DNA from: Sphingomonadales bacterium
Lineage (GTDB): Bacteria; Pseudomonadota; Alphaproteobacteria; Sphingomonadales; Sphingomonadaceae
DNA length: 45,838 bases
Direction: 5' to 3'
Assembly (NCBI GenBank): GCA_947470185.1
Contig: CANIRZ010000012.1
Location: 1 to 45,838, forward strand
The notes under the pieces are model-generated. The model was not told where the DNA came from. It saw only the letters and a list, made by a program, of their open reading frames with translations, and did not search any database. Of this stretch, positions 26,550-35,854 are shown one piece after another. Every line of letters starts with the position of its first letter. Positions within the stretch are counted from its first letter, which is position 1. The translations under genes and the position numbers were made by a program.

Positions 26550-26924
26550 ATGGCAACCGCAACTTCGACCCAAATTACAAAAGAAACCCCACGCCGGTTT
26601 AAAACGCTGAAGATTGTGGGTGCAATCCTATTCGGCGTTGCTGCCGTGTGGTTGCTATGGAACTGGAACAGCATAACGGGGCAAGCGCGGGTTGCTGCGG
26701 CTTATGGTGCGCACATTACATGCGCGTGCCGTTATATCGAAGGGCGCGACATGGCATCTTGCGAAACCGATAAGGAAAAAGGGATGGAGATTGTGCGGCT
26801 AAGCGACGATCCCGAAAACAAACGCATCTATGCCTCGGTACCCTTTTTGGCGAAGGCGGTTGCCGAACGGCGCGGTGCCTTTGGCTGTCTGCAGTTGAAT
26901 GAGGCAGAGATCGAAGCGCTTTAA
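26550..26924 (+). CDS. Small membrane-anchored protein with conserved-looking cysteines, unknown function
   Basis: 124 aa that I do not recognise as a named family. One membrane helix (about 21-38) follows a short basic cytoplasmic N-terminus, and an extracytoplasmic domain of about 85 residues contains Cys58, Cys60, Cys71 and Cys113 (CAC, then SCETD, then FGCLQ), which could form two disulfides. The longer open frame from 26355 is antisense to the neighbouring hydrolase. ATG 26550 follows GGAGGG closely (spacing three to four bases). It is divergently paired with the lipoprotein serine hydrolase, so the two may share a promoter region and an envelope role; that is inference. Confidence 0.65.
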   Translation: MATATSTQITKETPRRFKTLKIVGAILFGVAAVWLLWNWNSITGQARVAAAYGAHITCACRYIEGRDMASCETDKEKGMEIVRLSDDPENKRIYASVPFLAKAVAERRGAFGCLQLNEAEIEAL

Positions 26925-26964
26925 GCTGCCTCTGCGCGATCGCTGGATTTGATAGGTCCTGACC

Positions 26965-28089
26965 CTAGCTGGCTAAGGCTAACTCGACCGCCACTGTTTC
27001 CTCAATCCAACCTCCACCAAGAACCCGGTCACCGTCGTACAAAACAGCTGCCTGCCCGGGCGCGACGCCATATTCAGGCACGTCAAAACGCAGCCATTCA
27101 CCCTCAAGTTGGGCGGCCACCGGGCGCGACATGGACCGTACCTTTGCCATCACTGGCCGGTTTCCAATACTGGTTAGCCAGTTGGAGTCGATGATGCGCG
27201 CTGCCTGAACCGCAAGCGCCGCGCGCGGACCGACAATCACGCGCTGCGTCGCTGGATCAAGGCGGATCACATATAAGGGCACTGGCTGCCCCCCAACCTC
27301 AAGACCTTTGCGCTGACCAACTGTGTAATGGATAAGGCCCTTGTGCTGACCAAGTACGCGACCATCGAGATGTACGATGTCACCGCCGATTTCAGCATCG
27401 GGCCGAATTTTACGCACTACGCTGGCATAATCACCGTCTGGTACAAAACAGATGTCCTGACTGTCGGGCTTCATAGCCACGATTAGCCCCATTTCTTGCG
27501 CAATAGCGCGAACCTGAGGCTTGGGCATACCGCCCAAGGGGAAACGCAAATAATCGAGCTGGTCTTGCGTAGTCGCAAACAGGAAATAACTTTGATCACG
27601 CGCAGGGTCGGCAGCGCGATGAAGTTCTGCGCCCGCAGCGCCCTCGACGCGGCGGACATAATGGCCAGTCGCAAGGCAATCGGCACCAAGCTCGCGTGCA
27701 AGTCGGAACAGGTCAGTGAACTTTACGCCCATGTTGCAGCGCACGCAGGGAATTGGGGTTCGTCCTGCCATATACTCATCCGCGAAATGGTCGATGACCG
27801 ATTCGCGGAACCGGCTCTCATGGTCGAACACATAATGCGCAATGCCAAGCTTATCCGCCACGGCGCGCGCATCGCGGATATCCTGACCGGCGCAGCATGC
27901 CCCTGCGCGCTTTACAGCGCTGCCATGGTCATAAAGTTGCAAGGTAACACCGATCGTTTCTGCGCCCGTCCTGGCGGCAAGGGCAGCTACTACAGACGAA
28001 TCGACGCCACCCGACATGGCAACGACGATTCGCTTGCCGCTTAAGTCAGGACCCAGTTGAAAATCGGAATGATATATGTCGTCGGTCAT
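26965..28089 (-). CDS. mnmA: tRNA-specific 2-thiouridylase MnmA
   Basis: ATP-dependent thiolation of U34 in tRNA-Lys, -Glu and -Gln (s2U34), using sulfur relayed from IscS. 374 aa. PP-loop SGGVDSS at 26-32; catalytic Cys118 in [10 protein letters not shown] and the second catalytic Cys214 in [12 protein letters not shown]-terminal beta-barrel domain ending in [13 protein letters not shown]. The residue three before Cys118 is Cys115 where E. coli has Asp99, as in many alphaproteobacterial homologues as far as I recall. ATG 28089 has AGGA about ten bases upstream. Monocistronic here; a tRNA-Gln gene elsewhere in this window has anticodon CTG and so would not be its substrate. Confidence 0.95.
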   Translation of the reverse strand: MTDDIYHSDFQLGPDLSGKRIVVAMSGGVDSSVVAALAARTGAETIGVTLQLYDHGSAVKRAGACCAGQDIRDARAVADKLGIAHYVFDHESRFRESVIDHFADEYMAGRTPIPCVRCNMGVKFTDLFRLARELGADCLATGHYVRRVEGAAGAELHRAADPARDQSYFLFATTQDQLDYLRFPLGGMPKPQVRAIAQEMGLIVAMKPDSQDICFVPDGDYASVVRKIRPDAEIGGDIVHLDGRVLGQHKGLIHYTVGQRKGLEVGGQPVPLYVIRLDPATQRVIVGPRAALAVQAARIIDSNWLTSIGNRPVMAKVRSMSRPVAAQLEGEWLRFDVPEYGVAPGQAAVLYDGDRVLGGGWIEETVAVELALAS

Positions 28090-28256
28090 AAGAAGGTGTT
28101 CCTAAAAGCTTAACCAACAAATAGCCAGTTTTCTCATGAGTTTCCGGATGCGGACGCATTGCCAACGGTGTTGAAAAGGCACTGGCAGGTAATTCCACTT
28201 GGCATCATCTGGACGACATATTTACCTCATATTAGAATTTAGGCGTGTAGCTTGAA

Positions 28257-28634
28257 GTGATGGAAATGAATTTTCCCCACGGCGCGATTAGCACACACCC
28301 CGACCTCTCGGAGGAAAATCGCGAGTCGGTGCTGGAAGCTGCGCGTACGCGGCAGGCAAAAAGCCGGACCGTCCGCGCAATGCGTCTTGCTGCACATGGT
28401 AACGTAAACGATGGCGGCGGTCTTGCTGCGCGCATTCAGTGTTTCGCAGCGGAGCCCAACCCGGAAATTGAGATACGCGGCTCCTTTTGGCAAAAAACGG
28501 CGGCGGCAGAAGTGAATGAAGAGCCCATATACCATTCGACTTCAGCTAATAATAAGAACCACATCTTATCTCCTTCCAGAACAGGCGCAGAATTGAACAT
28601 CAAGGCGCATGGAGCAGAAAAAAATCATGATTGA
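28257..28634 (+). CDS. Possible small hypothetical ORF upstream of sciP (doubtful)
   Basis: The 537-base stretch 28090-28626 holds no gene I can name. The only candidate is this 125-codon frame: Ala/Arg/Glu-rich in its first 90 codons with reasonable third-position GC, then degrading into Asn/Ser/Lys-rich residues. It overlaps the sciP start by eight bases. No domain, signal or membrane segment is visible, and a similar-sized frame exists on the opposite strand. It could equally be the long leader of sciP. A TTAACCAA element at 28110-28117 resembles a CtrA half-site but is far from sciP. Confidence 0.22.
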   Translation: MMEMNFPHGAISTHPDLSEENRESVLEAARTRQAKSRTVRAMRLAAHGNVNDGGGLAARIQCFAAEPNPEIEIRGSFWQKTAAAEVNEEPIYHSTSANNKNHILSPSRTGAELNIKAHGAEKNHD

Positions 28635-28926
28635 AAATCAGAAATTCCGCCCCTCGCAGGTCGTTGGCCCGTTGGGCGAGCCACTTACCCTAAATAGCCT
28701 GCCACCTCCTGGCACGACGCGCTGGGTCGTGCGCCGCAAGGCAGAGGTTGTCGCGGCCGTCAATGGTGGGTTATTGTCGATAAATGATGTCTGCGAACGT
28801 TACAACCTAACGCTTGAAGAATTTGCGTCATGGCAACGGGCGGTTGACAGGTCCGGGATGCCTGGCCTGCGTGTGACACGTATCCAGCATTATCGTGATC
28901 TTTACGAGCGGCAGCAGAAATACTGA
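28627..28926 (+). CDS. sciP: SciP-type CtrA inhibitor (DUF1153)
   Basis: 99 aa. Small helix-turn-helix protein of the DUF1153 family. In Caulobacter, SciP binds the master cell-cycle regulator CtrA and blocks its activation of target promoters. The conserved core is complete: VVGPLGEPLTL, then TTRWVVRRKAEVVAAVNGGLLS, the HTH-like CERYNLTLEEFASWQ, and the C-terminal GLRVTRIQHYRDLY. The frame reaches ATG 28609, but ATG 28627 (MIENQKFRPSQVVGP) fits the family N-terminus. Its presence is a strong marker of an alphaproteobacterial chromosome. A weak hairpin follows at 28966-29000. In sphingomonads CtrA circuits mostly control motility and envelope functions, so the exact role here is inferred. Confidence 0.9.
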   Translation: MIENQKFRPSQVVGPLGEPLTLNSLPPPGTTRWVVRRKAEVVAAVNGGLLSINDVCERYNLTLEEFASWQRAVDRSGMPGLRVTRIQHYRDLYERQQKY

Positions 28927-28965
28927 CGTTAACATAGTTTCGATTAGACGTGTTGATCAGATAAC

Positions 28966-29000
28966 GAGAAAGGTCGGCCGCGTGCGGGGCCTTTCTTAAT
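28966..29000 (+). terminator. Probable terminator after sciP
   Basis: GAAAGGTC (28968-28975) pairs with GGCCTTTC (28988-28995), including one G-T wobble, and is followed by a short, imperfect T-rich run. The rest of the 429-base gap (28927-29355) shows no convincing gene; it holds the candidate efflux promoter described separately. Confidence 0.5.
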
Positions 29001-29263
29001 CGTGTTTGGGCTTTGCCCGACAGCGCAAGATCAATTTTTGGTAACTCCATGCCAAACGCTTCGGAATGGTGCGTACCGCCATTGAATTTTCGTTCTTCGA
29101 GGATGTTCTGACGCTTAATAAATCCACGCAGTCACCTTCTCCATCGCTTTTTAGTTTATGCCGTTTGTCGAAACATATGAGGCATCAGTCTGTATTGTTA
29201 CCCGCAGGGTTTCAGGCTACTCTACATCATAAATCTTCTTTTAACCCTTTGACGTTCCGCGCC

Positions 29264-29303
29264 TTGCGACAAGTGACTTATTAGGGTAATACAGCTACAT
29301 TAC
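29264..29303 (+). promoter_or_regulatory. Candidate sigma-70 promoter and operator of the RND efflux operon
   Basis: TTGCGA (29264-29269) and TAATAC (29287-29292) are separated by exactly 17 bases, a good housekeeping promoter. The inverted repeat GTAAT-N8-ATTAC (29286-29290 and 29299-29303) overlaps the -10 box and the start site, where a TetR-type repressor would act. No regulator gene is adjacent. Motifs seen directly; regulation inferred. Confidence 0.4.
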
Positions 29304-29355
29304 GGATATTAAGGGGAAGCCCACGCTCCCACGACACTGAACTTGGAAAACCAGT

Positions 29356-30540
29356 ATGAATTACGAGACAACGATGAGCGGCGCGCTGAATGACGAAATG
29401 CTAGACGATAACGCGGATCGCAACCGGCGTCGGATAATCATTGCGGCGGTGATAGCGGCGATATTGATTGTAGCCGGCGGCGCGTATTATTTTTTCGGTC
29501 AGGGTAAGGAAGCTGCAGCAGCCTCAGCCGAAGCCGAGAAAGCAGCGCAGGCGCAGACCGTTTCGGTTGTCGTCCCTGGCCGCGATACGGTTGCTCAGAC
29601 TATTAATGCCACCGGCACCTTGGCAGCGCGCCGAGAAATACCCGTTGGTGTTGTTGGTGAAGGTGGCCGCGTGCTTCAGGTTTACGCAGATGCTGGCGAC
29701 TGGGTAAGCCAGGGTGATATTCTAGTGAGCGTTGATCGTTCAGTCCAAGCCCAACAAGCGGCAGCACTTGAGGCGCAAATCGGCGTTACCCGCGCTGACT
29801 TGCAGTTGGCCCAAAACGAGCTCGATCGTGCCATGCAGCTGGTTGAGCGCGGGTTCATTTCAAAGGCCGATGTCGATCGCAAAACTGCCACACGGGACGC
29901 AACCCGTGCCCGCGTTAACGTCGCTAATGCCCAGCTTGCCGAAACGCGTGCGCGTAACGCCCGGTTGGACATCCGCGCCCCTGTTGCTGGTTATGTGCTC
30001 GAACGTAATGTCGAAACTGGCCAGACGGTATCTGCTGGTAGCGGCATCCTGTTCCGGATTGCCAAGGACGGCCAGCTTGAGCTTCAAGCTAAGCTGAGCG
30101 AAGATGATCTGGCACAGATTGATGTTGGCATTCCCGCGACAGTCACCCCCGTTGGGACTGATCGCGTTTTCAGCGGAAACATCTGGCAGATTTCCCCAAT
30201 GATCGATGCACAAAGCCGCCAAGGGATGGCCCGCGTGGCTTTGCCCTTTGACAAGGCTCTGCGCCCCGGCGGTTTTGCGTCTGTGGAGCTAAAATCCGGC
30301 GCCATGACAGCGCCCGTTCTGCCTGAGTCCGCGGTTCAAACCGGCCCTAACGGCAGTTTTGTGTATGTCGTTGGTAAAGACAATAAGGTGAAGCAGCGGC
30401 CCATCAAGGTTGGACCAGTCACCGCAAACGGCCTGATCATCCAAGAAGGACTTGATGGTACTGAACGCGTAGTCCTTTACGCTGGCGGCTTCCTAAATCC
30501 GGACGAAACGATCAATCCTAAACTTCTGAAAAAGAAGTAA
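29356..30540 (+). CDS. RND efflux periplasmic adaptor (AcrA/HlyD family)
   Basis: Membrane fusion protein, 394 aa, linking an inner-membrane RND pump to an outer-membrane channel. A cytoplasmic N-terminus of about 25 residues precedes one membrane helix (27-48). Then come the lipoyl half-motif (VGVVGEGGRVLQVYADAGDWVSQGDILVSVD, split by the alpha-hairpin at about 130-205), a second half-lipoyl (RAPVAGYVLERNVETGQTVSAG), the beta-barrel and the membrane-proximal domain. The anchor is a transmembrane helix rather than a lipid, as in HlyD/MexE-like variants. It is 27 bases upstream of the pump gene; no outer-membrane factor gene follows, so a shared TolC/OprM-type channel must be encoded elsewhere. 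Confidence 0.93.
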   Translation: MNYETTMSGALNDEMLDDNADRNRRRIIIAAVIAAILIVAGGAYYFFGQGKEAAAASAEAEKAAQAQTVSVVVPGRDTVAQTINATGTLAARREIPVGVVGEGGRVLQVYADAGDWVSQGDILVSVDRSVQAQQAAALEAQIGVTRADLQLAQNELDRAMQLVERGFISKADVDRKTATRDATRARVNVANAQLAETRARNARLDIRAPVAGYVLERNVETGQTVSAGSGILFRIAKDGQLELQAKLSEDDLAQIDVGIPATVTPVGTDRVFSGNIWQISPMIDAQSRQGMARVALPFDKALRPGGFASVELKSGAMTAPVLPESAVQTGPNGSFVYVVGKDNKVKQRPIKVGPVTANGLIIQEGLDGTERVVLYAGGFLNPDETINPKLLKKK

Positions 30541-30567
30541 TTTTTTGGGATATTCGGGACATAAAAA

Positions 30568-33500
30568 ATGAATTTTAACAATATCTCTGCATGGTCCATC
30601 CGTAACCCAGTGGTGCCAATCGTCTTGTTCGTCGCGCTTACCCTTGCCGGTATCATGGCGTTCATAAATATGGACGTTCAGAATGATCCCGATATCGAAT
30701 TTCCCGTTGTCGTTGTCTCCATTTCTCAACCAGGCGCTGCGCCTACAGAAATCACAACGCAGATTACGCAGAAGGTTGAATCTGCCATTCGCAGTGTTCA
30801 AGGCGTTCGTAACATTGATGCCACCTCAACCGAGGGCAACACCACGATTAGCGCTGAATTTGAAATTGGCGATGACATCAACGCCGCGGTCAGTGAAGTA
30901 AAGAACGCCGTTGACCAGATCCGCAGCGATTTGCCCGATGGCATCTTGGAACCACAAATTTTCAAGGTTGCCACGTCCAGCGATCCAATCGCCTATTTCG
31001 CGGTTGAAGCGAGCGACATGACACTTGAGCAATTGAGCTGGTTCGTCGACGATAGCGTAGCCCGTCGCTTGCTTGCCGTCGAAGGCATGGCGTCGGTTAG
31101 CCGGAATGGCGGCGTAAACCGCGAAATTCGCGTCGTACTTGATCCTGCAAAAATGCAGTCACTTGGTGTTAGCGCCAGCCAGATCAACGCTGTGCTCCGC
31201 CAGCAAAATATCAACGCGTCCGGCGGCCAATCGCAAATCGCGGGTTCACGTCAGTCTGTGCGCGTTCTCGGCAACGCGACCAACGCTTTTGAACTGAGCC
31301 AAACGCAAATTAGCCTCAGCGGCGGGCGTTCAATCAAATTGGCCGATGTGGCTGCAGTGACCGACGGCTTCAGCGAGCAGAAATCCATGGCCTTTGCCGG
31401 CGGCAAACAAGTTGTCACGTTCGGCATGTCCCGCGCAAAGGGCGCGTCCGATGTCACCGTCTTTGATGATGCGATGGTCAAAATCGCGGAAATAAAAAAA
31501 GAAAATCCAGGCATTAACTTCATCACGCTGTTCAACAGCGTCGATTACACCAAGGGCCAGTATAAAAGCTCGATGGCAGCGATGATTGAAGGCGCTCTTC
31601 TTGCCATCGTTGTGGTTTTCCTGTTCCTGCGCGATTGGCGTGCGACGATTATATCGGCGATTGCTATCCCATTGTCGGCCATTCCAACTTTCTGGTTTTT
31701 GGACCTGATGGGCTTCACGCTGAACACCATGTCGCTGTTGGCGCTTGGTCTTGTAGCCGGGGTCCTGGTCGATGACGCCATTGTGGAAATTGAAAATATC
31801 GTTCGCCATATGCGGATGGGCAAATCCGCTTATCAGGCATCCATTGACGCTGCAGATGAGATTGGGCTTGCTGTGGTTGCGACCACATTTTCGATTGTCG
31901 CAGTGTTTTTGCCAGTTGGCCTGATGCCCGGGGTTGCGGGACAGTTTTTTAAGAATTTTGGCCTGACCGTTGTCGCCTCTGTTCTGATGAGCCTTGCCGT
32001 GGCCCGAATGATCACGCCGATGATTGCGGCTTATTTCCTAAAATCCGATGGAATGGCCGAACATGGCGAGGCCAGCTGGATCGATCGATATATGAAAATT
32101 CTGCGCTGGTCACTTGGTCACCGCCGTTGGATGATGGGTATCGGCGCGGTAGCTTTGGCACTCACGGTGGCGTTGCTGGTTGTCCTGCCAAAACAGTTTT
32201 TCCCCGACGGGGATACCGATTTTAGCCGGGTCCGTATAGAAATGGTTCCGGGAACCACGTTGGAACGCACGCGCGAAATCACCAGCGAGGCTGCTGCGAT
32301 TATCGAAAAGCAGCCCGAGGTTGAAACGGCCTTGCAGAGCCTGCGCGAAGGCGGCGCCAGCATGTTCATCACCTTGAAAAAGGACAGGGCGCGGACCAGC
32401 CAACAGTTTGAGGAAGACCTCACGCCCTTGCTAACCAAAATCGCAGATGCGCGAGTCACATTTCAGGTTAACGGCCCCGGCGGCGGTGGCGGTGGCGGTT
32501 CCGGCCGTGATGTTTCGGTTATGCTATCAGGATCAGATCCAAAGATGCTCGACAAGACCGCGGCAACGCTGGTCGAACAAATGAAGGGTTTGCCCGAGCT
32601 GCGTGCGCCCCGTATCTCCGCCGATTTGCAGCGTCCTGAGTTGATTATAAAGCCGCGTAATGACATCGCGTCACAGCTTGGCGTATCAACTGTAGCGCTG
32701 AGCCAAACTATACGCATCGCAACGCTGGGCGATATCGACCAGAATAGCGCAAAATTCTCGCTGTCCGATCGTCAGATCCCGATCCGCGTAATGCTCGCGA
32801 AAGAGTCACGTCAAAGCCTTGATGTCATCCGAAACTTGCCAGTGCCATTGGCGACCGGCGGATCTGTGCCGTTATCGCGTGTGGCGGACATCAGCTTTGG
32901 CGCAGGCCCAACTTCCGTCCAGCGCCGTAATCAGAATTTCCGCACCTTTGTTGGTGCAGACTTTGCTCCTGGGGTAGTCGCTTCACAAGCAGACACGATA
33001 ATTAACGCGCTTCCCATCATGAAAAACCTACCAACTGGCGTGTCACGTGCACCCTTTGGTAGTCAGGAGTGGGAACTGGAAATGCAGCAGAACTTCTTGG
33101 TTGCATTAGTTTCAGGAACCTTACTGGTGTTTGCGGTACTGGTTCTTCTTTACCATCGCTTCATGTCACCTCTGGTCAATATGGGGTCACTCTTGCTCGC
33201 GCCGTTAGGCGGCTTGGTTGCGCTTGCACTGGTTGGTCAGCCGATTTCAATGCCTGTCTTCATCGGCATCTTAATGCTCTTTGGTATCGTGGCGAAAAAC
33301 TCGATCCTGTTAATCGACTTTGCAATTGAGGAAATGGCGCGCGGCGTTCCAAAGTTTCAGGCAATTATGGAAGCTGGCCATAAGCGTGCCCAGCCAATCG
33401 TTATGACCACCGTTGCCATGACAGCTGGCATGGTCCCCACGGCACTGTCCTTGGGTGGTGATGGCCAATGGCGCTCGCCCATGGGCACGGTCGTGATCGG

Positions 33501-33714
33501 CGGCCTCATTGTCTCGACCTTGCTAACCTTGCTTATCGTCCCTGCCGGCTTCAGCCTGGCTGACGGCTTTGAAAAGCGTGTTGGCCCATGGTTGCGTTCG
33601 CGGTTGCTGACCTATGATCCCCAAGCGAATGTTGCAGATACTGGCACGGCAGCAAAAGCCTCCGGCAAGCTATCGAGCAAAGACGGCCTAGACGGACTTC
33701 AGCCGGCAGAGTGA
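30568..33714 (+). CDS. RND efflux pump inner-membrane transporter (AcrB/MexB/MdtB-like)
   Basis: 1048 aa with the complete hydrophobe/amphiphile efflux RND pattern: TM1 at about 12-30, porter domain I, TM2-6, the proton-relay pair in VAGVLVDDAIVEIEN (two Asp in TM4), TM7, porter domain II, TM8-12 with the relay Lys in GIVAKNSILLIDFA (TM10). A Gly-rich linker (GGGGGGSG) occurs in the second porter domain. It exports drugs, detergents or metabolites using the proton gradient; the substrate profile cannot be told. The short C-terminal tail is Ala/Lys-rich. Operon with the adaptor gene. Confidence 0.95.
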   Translation: MNFNNISAWSIRNPVVPIVLFVALTLAGIMAFINMDVQNDPDIEFPVVVVSISQPGAAPTEITTQITQKVESAIRSVQGVRNIDATSTEGNTTISAEFEIGDDINAAVSEVKNAVDQIRSDLPDGILEPQIFKVATSSDPIAYFAVEASDMTLEQLSWFVDDSVARRLLAVEGMASVSRNGGVNREIRVVLDPAKMQSLGVSASQINAVLRQQNINASGGQSQIAGSRQSVRVLGNATNAFELSQTQISLSGGRSIKLADVAAVTDGFSEQKSMAFAGGKQVVTFGMSRAKGASDVTVFDDAMVKIAEIKKENPGINFITLFNSVDYTKGQYKSSMAAMIEGALLAIVVVFLFLRDWRATIISAIAIPLSAIPTFWFLDLMGFTLNTMSLLALGLVAGVLVDDAIVEIENIVRHMRMGKSAYQASIDAADEIGLAVVATTFSIVAVFLPVGLMPGVAGQFFKNFGLTVVASVLMSLAVARMITPMIAAYFLKSDGMAEHGEASWIDRYMKILRWSLGHRRWMMGIGAVALALTVALLVVLPKQFFPDGDTDFSRVRIEMVPGTTLERTREITSEAAAIIEKQPEVETALQSLREGGASMFITLKKDRARTSQQFEEDLTPLLTKIADARVTFQVNGPGGGGGGGSGRDVSVMLSGSDPKMLDKTAATLVEQMKGLPELRAPRISADLQRPELIIKPRNDIASQLGVSTVALSQTIRIATLGDIDQNSAKFSLSDRQIPIRVMLAKESRQSLDVIRNLPVPLATGGSVPLSRVADISFGAGPTSVQRRNQNFRTFVGADFAPGVVASQADTIINALPIMKNLPTGVSRAPFGSQEWELEMQQNFLVALVSGTLLVFAVLVLLYHRFMSPLVNMGSLLLAPLGGLVALALVGQPISMPVFIGILMLFGIVAKNSILLIDFAIEEMARGVPKFQAIMEAGHKRAQPIVMTTVAMTAGMVPTALSLGGDGQWRSPMGTVVIGGLIVSTLLTLLIVPAGFSLADGFEKRVGPWLRSRLLTYDPQANVADTGTAAKASGKLSSKDGLDGLQPAE

Positions 33715-33757
33715 CGCTGTGCTTGGCAGCATGGCGCGCCTTGGCTAAGGCAATGAT

Positions 33758-35038
33758 GTGAAATCTGCCAATCAACTGGGCCTGTCGGAAAAAGTCCGTT
33801 ACGCCGAACGCGACGCCGAACTGCGCCAAATGCGCATTATCGCAACGGCATTGCTGTTGTGCATGGCGGCATTGTTTGTTTTCGGCAAATATATGGAAAC
33901 CCGTTACGTCGGCTATTGGGGCTTTTTAAGGGCCTTTGCCGAGGCCGGGATGGTTGGTGGCCTAGCCGACTGGTTTGCCGTCACAGCGCTCTTCAGGCAC
34001 CCTTTAGGCATACCCATTCCGCACACCGCGATCATTCCGAATAACAAGGAACGGCTTGGCCGCACATTGGCCAGTTTCCTGCGCACCAATTTCCTGACGA
34101 CAAAGGTCGTTGCCCGCCGTGTGCAGCGCATGGATGTGGCAGGCGCAATGGGCAAATTCCTCAGTGCCCCCTCAGGCGGCGAAGGTCGCATGCGCATGGG
34201 GGCATCGCGGCTGATGGGTGATATAATCGCCGCGTTGGATGATGAGCGCCTGGGCGGCGTTGCCAAGGGCGCGATCCGCAAACAACTTGATAAGCTGGAT
34301 ATCGCGCCTTTGCTTGGGCAGCTATTGAGCGCGATGATCCGCGAACGGCGCCATATCCCCGTGCTCGACAGTATCATAAAATGGGCGTCGGCAACGTTGG
34401 AGGCCAATGAACATCTCATCCGCGAAATGGTTGAGGAACGGGCCAACACGATCATGCGCTGGACGGGCCTTGACGAAAAACTGGCTAATGCCATCGTCAA
34501 TGGCTTGAATAAGCTGTTGCACGAAATGGTGGAAGACCCCGACCATCCGTTGCGGGAAAAGGGCGAAGAAGGACTTGCAAAGCTTGCCCACGACCTGCGT
34601 CATGACAAGGAATTGCAAGCCAAGGTCGCGCATTGGAAGGGACAATTGCTCGAAAACCCTGCGATGAGCAAATGGATCAACAGCCTGTGGGATCAAGGCC
34701 GCGATGGCCTGTTAAAGGCGGCCCGCAACCCCGACGCGGCGCTGGCGGGAAGCTTTGGCGATGCGCTGATTAAACTTGGCGGGACTTTGCAAGAAGACGC
34801 ACGGCTCAAGCATCAAATCAACCGCTTTGCCCGCCGCGCCATTGTTGGTACGACCGAGAATTACGGCGACAATATCGTCAAGCTAGTGTCCGAAACCATT
34901 GCCCGCTGGGATGCATCCACCATTACGGATCGCGTGGAAAATGCGGTTGGCAGCGACCTTCAGTTCATCCGCATCAACGGCACTTTGGTAGGCGGCATGG
35001 CAGGCATCATCATCCATGCCGTAGGATTGCTAATTTAG
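33758..35038 (+). CDS. DUF445 family membrane protein
   Basis: 426 aa with one N-terminal membrane helix (about 28-45), the conserved block GLADWFAVTALFRHPLGIPIPHTAIIP, a long alpha-helical middle rich in charged residues, and a C-terminal hydrophobic segment (GGMAGIIIHAVGLLI). This is the DUF445 family; its function is unknown, with membrane-shape or envelope roles suggested for some members. The start is GTG with AAGG eight bases upstream; an ATG just before runs into a stop. It lies 43 bases after the RND pump gene and may be read from the same promoter. Its TAG stop overlaps the convergent nucleosidase stop within TTAG. Confidence 0.88.
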   Translation: MKSANQLGLSEKVRYAERDAELRQMRIIATALLLCMAALFVFGKYMETRYVGYWGFLRAFAEAGMVGGLADWFAVTALFRHPLGIPIPHTAIIPNNKERLGRTLASFLRTNFLTTKVVARRVQRMDVAGAMGKFLSAPSGGEGRMRMGASRLMGDIIAALDDERLGGVAKGAIRKQLDKLDIAPLLGQLLSAMIRERRHIPVLDSIIKWASATLEANEHLIREMVEERANTIMRWTGLDEKLANAIVNGLNKLLHEMVEDPDHPLREKGEEGLAKLAHDLRHDKELQAKVAHWKGQLLENPAMSKWINSLWDQGRDGLLKAARNPDAALAGSFGDALIKLGGTLQEDARLKHQINRFARRAIVGTTENYGDNIVKLVSETIARWDASTITDRVENAVGSDLQFIRINGTLVGGMAGIIIHAVGLLI

Positions 35039-35715
35039 CCCTGCGGTAAATCGGCAATCATGCGCTGTGTTGCCTCTGCCGCCAATCGTGCAGCATATTT
35101 TAAATTGGCCTGAAAATCGCCAGCGCTCTTGCCATTGGCATCATCGCTGACGGCCTTTATCGCGGCCCACGGAATGTCCATGCGCGCAGCTGCCTGTGCT
35201 ACGGCGGCAGTTTCCATATCGACAATATCACCGCTCAACGCCTTATGCAGCCGTTCGCCATGGTCAGCGCTTTCCATAAAGCAATCACTGGTAATGACAC
35301 GCACCTTGGGTAGCCCCGTCTCCGGCATGATAGCGGCGTAGAAAGGTTCGGCATGCGCCTCTCCAATTGGCCATGCCCCTGCCCTATAATGCACAAAGCC
35401 GTCGGACCGTGATGCGCCATAATCGCCCTGCACGGCCTCCACGATCTGAAAGCAAGCCCCGTCGCGGCCATTCAATTTACCCGCCGTGCCAACAACAATC
35501 AAAAGGTCGGCATGATAATGTTCAACCAGCATCATTGCGGCCATTGCCGCATTTACCTTGCCAATGCCGCTGCACGTAATGGCAATTTTACGGTCCGCAA
35601 ATTGCACCTGCCGAACCATAAAGCCGTGCAGCGCCTCAACATTTGCGCTTTGACCGGGGAACAGGGCAGCCGCTTCGGCATCCACGCCAGCGATAACACC
35701 AATAGTCTTAAACAT
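35035..35715 (-). CDS. 5'-methylthioadenosine/S-adenosylhomocysteine nucleosidase-like protein
   Basis: PNP/UDP-family nucleosidase, 226 aa. It probably cleaves MTA, SAH and 5'-deoxyadenosine to adenine and the sugar, in methionine salvage and removal of SAM by-products. Visible are SGIGKVNAAMAAM (glycine loop), VVGTAGKLN, DMETAAVAQAA (substrate-ribose Glu and Met) and KAVSDDANG (the general-acid Asp). The frame runs to 35928, overlapping the phaZ gene, but ATG 35715 (MFKTIGVIAGVDAEAAAL) is the proper N-terminus with an AGGCG-like ribosome-binding site. Confidence 0.9.
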   Translation of the reverse strand: MFKTIGVIAGVDAEAAALFPGQSANVEALHGFMVRQVQFADRKIAITCSGIGKVNAAMAAMMLVEHYHADLLIVVGTAGKLNGRDGACFQIVEAVQGDYGASRSDGFVHYRAGAWPIGEAHAEPFYAAIMPETGLPKVRVITSDCFMESADHGERLHKALSGDIVDMETAAVAQAAARMDIPWAAIKAVSDDANGKSAGDFQANLKYAARLAAEATQRMIADLPQG

Positions 35716-35854
35716 ACTGCGCCTGCCCCTGTTTTGAGTAAGATATTGTTCTAGCAGGTGAATTGCGAAGTTATCATGACAATTCAAAACTAAGGAAAAA
35801 CGCGTTATCGCGACATTATCGTATCGCTTGCGGCATCCGGAACACAGCCGGAAA

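Noticed and set aside
29066-29284. 72-codon frame in the gap before the RND operon
   Set aside because: It covers the candidate promoter, lacks a ribosome-binding site and looks non-coding.
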